Positions 1 to 6,966 of a stretch of DNA of 6,966 bases are shown piece by piece. The stretch is taken from positions 1 to 6,966 of the forward strand of contig NZ_JBDIAQ010000172.1 in NCBI RefSeq assembly GCF_039812505.1, in the 5' to 3' direction. Position numbers and translations under genes: made by a program. The notes below the pieces were generated by a model. That model was not told the DNA's origin and did not search any database. It saw only the letters and a program-made list of their open reading frames with translations. Source of the stretch: Intrasporangium_A sp039812505 (lineage in GTDB: Bacteria; Actinomycetota; Actinomycetes; Actinomycetales; Dermatophilaceae). Position 1 is the stretch's first letter. Each line of letters opens with the position of its first letter.

Positions 1-22
1 TCCGTCTATCTTCCGTCTATCT
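1..22. repeat. Two tandem copies of an 11-bp direct repeat
   Basis: TCCGTCTATCT occurs at 1-11 and again, without mismatch, at 12-22. It is followed by TCAAG, so a third copy does not follow to the right. Further copies could lie to the left of the window. The repeat is visibly poorer in G+C than the surrounding DNA, which fits a regulatory or intergenic setting. Its function is not known to me. Confidence 0.8.
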
Positions 23-132
23 TCAAGTGGCCTCCCCTGAGCGGGTCGGCACAGAAACGGATGGCGTGCAGGCGCACGACACCCAAGGATCAACTTTACG
101 GCACGCGCACGCTCAGGAGAAATCGCGGTTGG
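1..132. other. Left-edge non-coding stretch downstream of the exporter gene
   Basis: No convincing coding frame lies between the left edge and the stop codon of the exporter gene. Besides the direct repeat at 1-22, a small inverted repeat is visible: CGTGC at 65-69 and GCACG at 74-78 around a 4-base loop. It lies about 55 bases past the exporter stop in the direction of transcription and has no T-tract, so it is at best a weak terminator candidate. Confidence 0.5.
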
Positions 133-1407
133 TCACCGGGCGGCCGCGGACCCGCCCCGCGTCGCCCTGCCTCGCTCCCAGATCGTGGCGGCAAGGTAGC
201 CCGAGCCGGTCAGGGCCGCCCCGACCCAGACCGCCGCCAGCACTGCACCGGTGCTCGCGATGGCGGCGCTGGCCACGACGCCGCCGATCACGCTGCCGGC
301 GTTGGCGCACAGGGAGTTCATCGAAGAGCCGAGCTGCGGGTTGCTCGGCACCGCGCGCATGAGCCGCACCTGGACGAAGGGGGTGACCGACCCGGCGGTC
401 GCCCCGATCAGGGCAAAGCCCGGATACACCAGAACGGGCCACCGCACTGCGCCCGCCAGTGCCGCGAACCCCAGCACCGCGGTCAGCGCCGAGAACGCCG
501 CCGCCGCCGCCCAGCTGCGGTCGGCGATCGCGCCCCCGGCATAGTTGCCGACGGTCATGCCGATCCCCATCGCGGCCATGACCAGAGCCACGGATGCCAC
601 GGGCAGCCCGGCCACCGTGGTGATGATCGACGCCGCGAAGGTCAGCACCGAGAACAGGCCGGCGTTGACGAAGGCGTAGACCGTGATCGTGCCGAGCAGA
701 GGCCTGCTCACCAGGGGGCGAAGCGCGCGGTGCAAGGGCGACCGTGGCGCCCGGTCGGGGCCGTGCCCGCTCAGCGACCAGGCACTGCCGACGGCGGCGA
801 CGGCGAACACCCCGGCGATCGACAGGTAGCTCACCCGCCAGCCGAGGGACTGGCCGAGCCAGGTCCCGACGGGAGCCCCGACGACGTTGGCGATGGTGAG
901 CCCCCCGAGCACGACCGCGACGCCGCGCGCGGCGTGGCGGGAACCGAGCAGCCCGGCGGCGACGATCGCGGCCACCCCGAAGTAGGAGGCATGCGGCAGG
1001 GGCGCCAGGATGCGGAGGACGACGACCGAACCGAAGCTCGGCATCAGCGCCATCGTGGCGGTGAGGACCGCCATGGCCAGCAACGAACCCGCGACGAACC
1101 GGCCCTGCCGGAACCGTGGTGACAGGGCGCCGAGGACGGGCGCGCCGAGCACGACCCCCAGCGCATACCCCCAGACGAAGACCGACATGGCGGCCACCGC
1201 GTCGGCGTGGCTGCGGGCGTAGCCGGCGGGGTCGAACTCGGCCGCGACCTCGGGCAGGATGCCCATCGCGACGAACTCGGTGCATCCGATGGCGAAGCCG
1301 CCCACGGTGAGCGACGCGAGCGCGACGGCCCCGCCCGCGCCGCGGGCGAACCGACCGGGGGACCGGCCGGGGGAACCCGGGACGGGATCGGTGCCCGCGC
1401 TCACCAC
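133..1407 (-). CDS. MFS transporter, DHA1 drug-efflux type (Cmx/Cml-like)
   Basis: Predicted inner-membrane exporter of the major facilitator superfamily, 424 residues, probably driven by the proton gradient; the substrate cannot be told from sequence. The protein is a series of about 12 hydrophobic helices. Helix 1 (about residues 27-51) holds GCTEFVAMGILPEV, the TEF-MGLLP signature of DHA1 exporters such as AraJ, NepI and Cmx. The helix 5 segment at 169-186 (GLTIANVVGAPVGTWLGQ) matches the family's antiporter motif. A polar linker at about 212-237 separates the two halves. From memory, the second half (VNAGLFSVLTF, SVALVMAAMGIG, PQLGSSMNS) follows the pattern of actinobacterial chloramphenicol exporters of the Cmx type. 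The start is uncertain: two adjacent GTG codons (1407 and 1404), no clear Shine-Dalgarno sequence, and a proline/glycine-rich stretch of about 25 residues before helix 1. The gene is divergent from aconitase and appears intact. Family is secure; drug export is inference. Confidence 0.88.
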   Translation of the reverse strand: MVSAGTDPVPGSPGRSPGRFARGAGGAVALASLTVGGFAIGCTEFVAMGILPEVAAEFDPAGYARSHADAVAAMSVFVWGYALGVVLGAPVLGALSPRFRQGRFVAGSLLAMAVLTATMALMPSFGSVVVLRILAPLPHASYFGVAAIVAAGLLGSRHAARGVAVVLGGLTIANVVGAPVGTWLGQSLGWRVSYLSIAGVFAVAAVGSAWSLSGHGPDRAPRSPLHRALRPLVSRPLLGTITVYAFVNAGLFSVLTFAASIITTVAGLPVASVALVMAAMGIGMTVGNYAGGAIADRSWAAAAAFSALTAVLGFAALAGAVRWPVLVYPGFALIGATAGSVTPFVQVRLMRAVPSNPQLGSSMNSLCANAGSVIGGVVASAAIASTGAVLAAVWVGAALTGSGYLAATIWERGRATRGGSAAAR

Positions 1408-1499
1408 GACCGACGCACGACGCCGGCGGCGGAGCGCTCGCCCCGATGACCGCCCGCAGTGCTGCGACGACGGGGGCTCACGGCGGCATCCACCTCTTC

Positions 1500-1530
1500 A
1501 CCGTACGGAGGCGTCGCGCGACGTCGACAA
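1500..1530 (-). promoter_or_regulatory. Candidate long-spacer promoter for the exporter gene with palindrome in the spacer
   Basis: Read on the minus strand, TTGTCG (1530-1525) resembles a -35 box and TACGGT (1505-1500) fits a TAnnnT -10 box. They are 19 bases apart, longer than the usual 17. A perfect 12-bp palindrome, CGTCGCGCGACG (1512-1523), lies inside that spacer. This geometry is typical of promoters controlled by MerR-family activators. No regulator gene is in the window and both boxes are weak, so this stays a hypothesis. Confidence 0.25.
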
Positions 1531-1576
1531 CCGGGTCAGCCGCGAGGCCATCAGCGGGCCGGCACGAGGCCACCAC

Positions 1577-1606
1577 TGGCGAGCGCCGCAGCGACATGCC
1601 TAGAGT
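1577..1606 (+). promoter_or_regulatory. Candidate acnA promoter
   Basis: TAGAGT at 1601-1606 fits the TAnnnT form of an actinobacterial -10 element. TGGCGA at 1577-1582 is a partial -35 match with an 18-base spacer. Transcription would begin near 1613, giving a leader of about 25 bases before the ATG at 1638, enough for the ribosome binding site. The -35 match is poor, so the call rests mainly on the -10 box and its position. Confidence 0.35.
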
Positions 1607-1625
1607 TGCGAGCAGGACCCGACGC

Positions 1626-1631
1626 GAGGAG
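1626..1631 (+). promoter_or_regulatory. Ribosome binding site deciding the acnA start
   Basis: GAGGAG ends six bases before the ATG at 1638. This fixes the start there rather than at the upstream in-frame ATG at 1446, which would add 64 residues with no family counterpart. The ATG at 1644 is a second in-frame possibility but is spaced less well. Confidence 0.75.
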
Positions 1632-1637
1632 CGCATC

Positions 1638-4442
<2,805 letters not shown>

Positions 4443-4445
4443 CCC

Positions 4446-4461
4446 GCGCAGGTCCCTGCGC
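4446..4461 (+). repeat. Inverted repeat just after the acnA stop
   Basis: GCGCAGG (4446-4452) is followed after two bases by its complement CCTGCGC (4455-4461). As RNA it would fold as six base pairs with a four-base loop. Its right arm shares 4459-4461 with the left arm of the larger inverted repeat that follows, so the two stems cannot be fully formed at once. Confidence 0.6.
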
Positions 4462-4493
4462 CGCGGCCGCTCGGTCACCGGCCGGCCGCGGCG
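4459..4493 (+). terminator. Strong GC-only hairpin between acnA and the AhpD-like genes
   Basis: CGCCGCGGCCG (4459-4469) and CGGCCGCGGCG (4483-4493) are perfect complements: 11 G-C pairs around a 13-base loop. No T-tract follows, so it is not a classical intrinsic terminator, though many actinobacterial terminators lack one. It could end or attenuate acnA transcription, or stabilise the processed 3' end of the acnA message. It lies 12 bases before the ribosome binding site of the next gene, so any read-through would be affected by it. Confidence 0.5.
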
Positions 4494-4505
4494 TCGTACG
4501 AACAC

Positions 4506-4513
4506 AAGGAGGA
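4506..4513 (+). promoter_or_regulatory. Strong ribosome binding site of the first AhpD-like gene
   Basis: AAGGAGGA is nearly fully complementary to the 3' end of 16S rRNA and lies nine bases before the ATG at 4523. It supports that start and suggests efficient translation independent of acnA. Confidence 0.8.
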
Positions 4514-4522
4514 AGAACCCGC

Positions 4523-4891
4523 ATGACCCATGACCTGTTCCCCGCCGCGACCGCCGAGGTCGGCCGGCACCGGGCCGAGCTCGCGCCGGAGATCAACGAC
4601 GCGTGGAACGCGTTCAGCAGGGCGGTCTTCTCACCGGGGGCCCTCGACGAGAAGACGAAGCAGCTGATCGCCGTCGCGGTCGCCCACACCACGCAGTGCC
4701 CCTACTGCATCACCGGCCACACCAAGCTCGCCACCCGCAAGGGGGCCTCCCAGCAGGAGATCATGGAGGCGATCTGGGTCGCGGCGGAGATGCGCGCCGG
4801 CGGAGCCTACGCGCACTCCACGATCGCGCTCGACGTGCTCGACCGGGTGGCCCCGCACGAGCACACCTCGCCGAACGGCTCCTCGTCGTGA
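4523..4891 (+). CDS. Carboxymuconolactone decarboxylase family protein, AhpD-like, CPYC motif
   Basis: Small all-helical protein of 122 residues, a single carboxymuconolactone decarboxylase/AhpD domain covering about residues 20-95. The segment around 41-66 (LDEKTKQLIAVAVA, then CPYCITGH) is diagnostic. C59 and C62 form the CxxC redox pair and H66 is the conserved histidine four residues later. In mycobacterial AhpD the matching residues (C130, C133, H137) carry out peroxide reduction together with a glutamate, E118. Twelve residues before C59, where that glutamate should be, this protein has Q47. The last 15 or so residues are polar and probably disordered. Likely role: thiol-based peroxidase or reductant partner, or another redox function; true decarboxylase activity is unlikely given the CxxC motif. 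The stop overlaps the GTG start of the next gene, so the pair is almost certainly co-transcribed and translationally coupled. The specific substrate is unknown. Confidence 0.9.
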   Translation: MTHDLFPAATAEVGRHRAELAPEINDAWNAFSRAVFSPGALDEKTKQLIAVAVAHTTQCPYCITGHTKLATRKGASQQEIMEAIWVAAEMRAGGAYAHSTIALDVLDRVAPHEHTSPNGSSS

Positions 4892-5349
4892 GCGCTGGCC
4901 AGGAACGGCTCTCGATCAAGGACACCGTCCCCGAGGCGTATGCCGCCGTGCTCGGCATGGAGCGCTTCATCCACTCGCAGGGGCTGGCGCCCGGCCTGAT
5001 CCACCTGGTCAAGATCCGGGCCTCGCAGCTCAACGGGTGCGCCTTCTGCCTGTCGATGCACCACCACGAGGCGCGACAGGACGGTGAGAAGCAGTCCCGG
5101 CTCGACATGCTCTCGGCCTGGCGCGAGGCGGCCTTCCTCTACACCGAACAGGAGCAGGCCGCGCTGCGTCTCACCGAGGAGGTCACCCTGATCGGTGAGC
5201 ACGGCGTCTCGGACGACGTGTGGGCCGCGGTGACGGCTACGTTCACGCAGCGGGACATCGTGACCCTGATCATGGCGATCGTGACGATCAACGTGTGGAA
5301 CCGGCTGGCGGTGACGATCCACCAGACCCCCGACCTGCACGACGACTGA
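4888..5349 (+). CDS. AhpD-like alkylhydroperoxidase family protein, CAFC motif
   Basis: Protein of 153 residues from the carboxymuconolactone decarboxylase family, of the alkylhydroperoxidase AhpD-like subgroup and clearly different from its upstream neighbour. The signature VKIRASQLNGCAFCLSMH (41-58) contains the redox pair C51 and C54 and the histidine H58. The subgroup often reads LELVK-RASQ-NGC; here the glutamate position, 12 residues before C51, is H39. Residues 64-110 form further helices, and the segment RDIVTLIMAIVTINVWNRL near the C-terminus is also typical of the subgroup. The start is the GTG at 4888, whose last two bases belong to the TGA of the preceding gene (GTGA overlap). The same frame is open back to 4603, but that part runs inside the other gene and lacks family similarity. 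No strong Shine-Dalgarno sequence is visible, as expected for coupled translation. Probable function: peroxide or organic hydroperoxide defence; this is inference. Confidence 0.88.
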   Translation: MSAGQERLSIKDTVPEAYAAVLGMERFIHSQGLAPGLIHLVKIRASQLNGCAFCLSMHHHEARQDGEKQSRLDMLSAWREAAFLYTEQEQAALRLTEEVTLIGEHGVSDDVWAAVTATFTQRDIVTLIMAIVTINVWNRLAVTIHQTPDLHDD

Positions 5350-5441
5350 CCGGGTGGCGGTCCGATCGCGCTGCGGTTCCGTCGTAGCTGCGGTCACCCG
5401 TCGGTCCGGTCGTGGCTGCGGTCTCTCGCATCATCCGTCGG
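5350..5441. other. Convergent intergenic region with imperfect direct repeats
   Basis: This 92-bp gap separates two genes that converge, so terminators for both are expected. GTCGTAGCTGCGGTC (5381-5395) recurs as GTCGTGGCTGCGGTC (5409-5423), one mismatch in 15. CCGTCGGTC occurs at 5398-5406 and at 5435-5443, the second copy reaching into the gdhA stop codon. A loose stem can be drawn between GACC-GGGTG (5348-5356) and CACCC...GGTC (5395-5406), but it has a bulge, a long loop and no T-tract. I see no convincing intrinsic terminator. Confidence 0.5.
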
Positions 5442-6797
5442 TCAGATCACACCCAGGGCGAAGGTGGCCTCGGCGAGCTGGACGAAGGACGAGGTGTTGG
5501 CACCGACGATGTAGTTGCCCGGGGCTCCGTACTCGTCGGCGCTGGCCGCGCACCGCTCGTGGATGCCCCGCATGATGCCGGCCAGCCGCTCCTCGGTGTA
5601 CTCGTGCGTCCACCGGTCTCGAGAGGCATTCTGCTGCATCTCCAGGGCCGAGGTCGCCACCCCGCCGGCATTGGCCGCCTTCCCGGGGGCGAAGAGGACG
5701 TCGGCGTCGAGGAAGATGCGGGTCGCGGCCGGCGTGGAGGGCATGTTGGCTCCCTCCACCACGGCCTGGACGCCGTTCTTGACCAGCGTGATCGCGGCCT
5801 GGTCGTCGAGCTCGTTCTCGGTCGCGCACGGCAGAGCAATGTCGCACTCAATGTTCCAGATGCTGCCGTCGGCGACGAAGGAGGCACCCGCGCGCCGGTC
5901 CGCGTAGCTGCTGATGCGGCCTCGCTCGACCTCCTTGACGGCCTTGAGCAGGTCGAGGTCGAGACCGGCGTCGTCGACCACGTACCCACCGGAGTCCGAG
6001 CACGCCACGACGGTCGCGCCGAGCTGCTGAGCCTTCTCGGCGGCGTAGATTGCCACGTTGCCGGAGCCCGACACCACCACCCGCTTGCCGTCGAACGAGT
6101 CACCCCGGGCGTGCAGCATCTCGTCGCCGAAGAACACGGCGCCATACCCGGTGGCCTCCTTGCGGACCAGGGAGCCGCCCCAACCGAGACCCTTGCCGGT
6201 CAGGACGCCGGACTCGTAGCGGTTGGTGATGCGTTTGTACTGCCCGAACAGGAATCCGATCTCGCGAGCACCCACGCCGATGTCGCCGGCGGGCACGTCC
6301 GTGTACTCGCCGATGTGGCGGTAGAGCTCGGTCATGAAGGACTGGCAGAAGGTCATGACCTCACGGTCGCTGCGGCCCTTCGGGTCGAAGTCACTGCCCC
6401 CCTTCCCGCCGCCGATGGGCATGCCGGTCAGGGCGTTCTTGAAGGTCTGCTCGAACCCGAGGAACTTGATGGTCCCCAGGTAGACGGTCGGGTGGAAGCG
6501 CAGCCCGCCCTTGTATGGCCCGAGCACCGAGCTGAACTCGACCCGGAAGCCGCGGTTGATCTCGACCTCGCCGCGGTCGTTGACCCACGGCACACGGAAG
6601 ATGATCTGCCGCTCGGGCTCGCAGAGCCGCTCGAGGATCTTGGTCTGCGCGAACTCGGGGTACTTCCGCGCGACCGGAGCCAGGGACTCGAAGACCTCGA
6701 GGACCGCCTGGTGGAACTCCTGCTCGCCCGGGTTCCGCCGCAGCACGACCTCGTACAGCTCCTGCAACTGCGGGGTCAACTCGGTTGTCGCGGTCAT
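5442..6797 (-). CDS. gdhA: NADP-specific glutamate dehydrogenase
   Basis: Cytoplasmic enzyme, normally a homohexamer, that forms glutamate from 2-oxoglutarate and ammonium with NADPH (EC 1.4.1.4). The product has 451 residues, close to the 447 of E. coli GdhA, with colinear motifs throughout. Substrate-domain residues match those mapped in Clostridium symbiosum GDH with a constant offset of 7: K96 in GPYKGGLRFHP, K120 in EQTFKNAL, catalytic K132 in PIGGGKGGSDFDPKG and D172 in PAGDIGVGAREIG. The Rossmann domain has GSGNVA (244-249). SDSGG (267-271) closes its second strand and fits the NADP-type enzymes rather than the NAD-type. EGANMPST (348-355) and the substrate-contacting S383 region complete the active site. 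The ATG at 6797 is preceded by an excellent ribosome binding site; the frame is open further upstream but that part has no family similarity. The protein ends in GVI, as does the E. coli enzyme as I recall it. It converges with the AhpD-like pair and is therefore transcribed separately. Confidence 0.97.
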   Translation of the reverse strand: MTATTELTPQLQELYEVVLRRNPGEQEFHQAVLEVFESLAPVARKYPEFAQTKILERLCEPERQIIFRVPWVNDRGEVEINRGFRVEFSSVLGPYKGGLRFHPTVYLGTIKFLGFEQTFKNALTGMPIGGGKGGSDFDPKGRSDREVMTFCQSFMTELYRHIGEYTDVPAGDIGVGAREIGFLFGQYKRITNRYESGVLTGKGLGWGGSLVRKEATGYGAVFFGDEMLHARGDSFDGKRVVVSGSGNVAIYAAEKAQQLGATVVACSDSGGYVVDDAGLDLDLLKAVKEVERGRISSYADRRAGASFVADGSIWNIECDIALPCATENELDDQAAITLVKNGVQAVVEGANMPSTPAATRIFLDADVLFAPGKAANAGGVATSALEMQQNASRDRWTHEYTEERLAGIMRGIHERCAASADEYGAPGNYIVGANTSSFVQLAEATFALGVI

Positions 6798-6803
6798 CGG
6801 AGG

Positions 6804-6811
6804 ACCTCCTT
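6804..6811 (-). promoter_or_regulatory. Ribosome binding site of gdhA inside a palindrome
   Basis: On the minus strand AAGGAGGT ends six bases before the ATG at 6797, an almost perfect Shine-Dalgarno sequence that decides the start. It is part of the palindrome GGAGG-A-CCTCC (plus strand 6799-6809). As RNA, GGAG and CTCC could pair around a three-base loop and partly hide the site, though four pairs make a weak stem. Confidence 0.8.
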
Positions 6812-6832
6812 GGGGTCGTCGTAACGGACGCG

Positions 6833-6838
6833 ATTCTG
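6833..6838 (-). promoter_or_regulatory. Possible gdhA -10 element
   Basis: CAGAAT on the minus strand matches TATAAT at four of six positions and would start transcription near 6826, about 29 bases before the gdhA ATG. No good -35 box stands 16-18 bases upstream. That stretch is instead a G-rich run (minus strand, 6846-6858). The call is weak. Confidence 0.22.
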
Positions 6839-6894
6839 CCAAGCGACCCCCGCCCCCCGCAGATGCGGTCACGAGCCGGACGTTGCCGGGGCAT

Positions 6895-6966
6895 GTGCCG
6901 GGCGCGGTCCTGGTCAAGGACAAGCGCAAGGACGACAGCGTCGACCTCGTCATCGGCAACGCGTGG
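6895..6966 (+). CDS. Probable 5' end of an unidentified plus-strand gene, cut by the window edge
   Basis: From the GTG at 6895 to the edge, all 24 codons of this frame end in G or C, which is the pattern of real genes in this genome. The translation contains VLVKDKRKDDSVDLVIGNAW, a plausible mix of charged and hydrophobic residues. The other frames on this strand are serine-, threonine- or arginine-rich, as shadow frames usually are. The start is a guess: the frame is open further upstream, no Shine-Dalgarno sequence precedes the GTG, and a TTG at 6883 is an alternative. If real, the gene is divergent from gdhA. I do not recognise the family from so short a piece. Confidence 0.35.
   Translation, partial: MPGAVLVKDKRKDDSVDLVIGNAW

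Larger units (their letters stand above)
1408..1637. promoter_or_regulatory. Divergent intergenic region between exporter and aconitase
   Basis: This 230-bp region must carry the promoters of both divergent genes. The aconitase frame stays open back to 1446, but that extension is arginine- and threonine-rich and unlike any aconitase N-terminus, so I treat it as non-coding. Several palindromes cluster here: GAGCGCTC (1432-1439), CGCAG-tg-CTGCG (1455-1466), CCGTACGG (1501-1508) and the 12-bp CGTCGCGCGACG (1512-1523). Some palindromes are expected by chance in such GC-rich DNA. Confidence 0.6.

Noticed and set aside
61..1122. 353-residue plus-strand frame across the exporter
   Set aside because: It is an Arg/Gly/Asp/Pro-rich shadow without domains. 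The opposite frame has clear transmembrane helices and family motifs.
1446..1637. 64-residue N-terminal extension of aconitase from the ATG at 1446
   Set aside because: It is low-complexity and unlike aconitase N-termini, lacks a ribosome binding site, and would cover the candidate acnA promoter. GAGGAG before the ATG at 1638 fits better.
4603..4887. Upstream in-frame start at 4603 for the second AhpD-like gene
   Set aside because: The extra 95 residues lie out of frame within the first AhpD-like gene, are Arg/His-rich and have no family similarity. The GTG overlap start gives a normal-length protein.
5348..5406. Possible bidirectional terminator stem between the convergent genes
   Set aside because: It has only nine pairs interrupted by a three-base bulge, a loop of about 38 bases and no T-tract, which is too weak to call.
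5412..6824. 470-residue open frame antisense to gdhA
   Set aside because: It is a low-complexity shadow (many Gly, Val, Leu, Asp, His) of a fully convincing glutamate dehydrogenase on the other strand.
6798..6959. 54-residue N-terminal extension of glutamate dehydrogenase
   Set aside because: The near-perfect AAGGAGGT before 6797 and agreement with the usual family length favour the shorter protein. The extension resembles no GDH sequence.

Overview
The window is about 7 kb of very GC-rich DNA with strong G/C bias at third codon positions and GTG as well as ATG starts, which points to a high-GC actinobacterium. The canonical actinobacterial-style aconitase (934 residues, longer than the E. 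coli AcnA) agrees with that. I cannot name a genus from the sequence. The genes are chromosomal and metabolic. I see no transposase, integrase, phage gene, CRISPR array, tRNA or rRNA.

Layout from left to right. Positions 1-132 hold no recognisable gene, only an 11-bp direct repeat at the very edge. A minus-strand gene (133-1407) encodes a 12-helix MFS exporter of the DHA1 drug-efflux type, resembling the Cmx/Cml chloramphenicol exporters. A 230-bp divergent intergenic region (1408-1637) with palindromes and candidate promoters separates it from the plus-strand aconitase gene acnA (1638-4442). After an 80-bp gap carrying two overlapping GC-rich inverted repeats come two small plus-strand genes that overlap by three bases (4523-4891 and 4888-5349). 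Both encode AhpD-like proteins of the carboxymuconolactone decarboxylase family with CxxC redox motifs. A 92-bp convergent gap with imperfect direct repeats follows. Then gdhA, NADP-type glutamate dehydrogenase, lies on the minus strand (5442-6797). The last ~70 bases look like the start of a plus-strand gene divergent from gdhA and cut by the window edge.

How the parts may fit together (inference): aconitase makes isocitrate, the precursor of 2-oxoglutarate, which glutamate dehydrogenase aminates to glutamate, so two of the genes sit around the carbon-nitrogen branch point of the TCA cycle. The two AhpD-like proteins are probably thiol peroxidases or related redox proteins. Their position directly after a gene for an oxidant-sensitive [4Fe-4S] enzyme would suit a protective role, but nothing in the sequence proves it. 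I found no clearly new biological system. The points most worth checking are the paired AhpD-like genes, both lacking the usual proton-relay glutamate, the nested inverted repeats in front of them, and a long-spacer promoter candidate holding a 12-bp palindrome upstream of the exporter.
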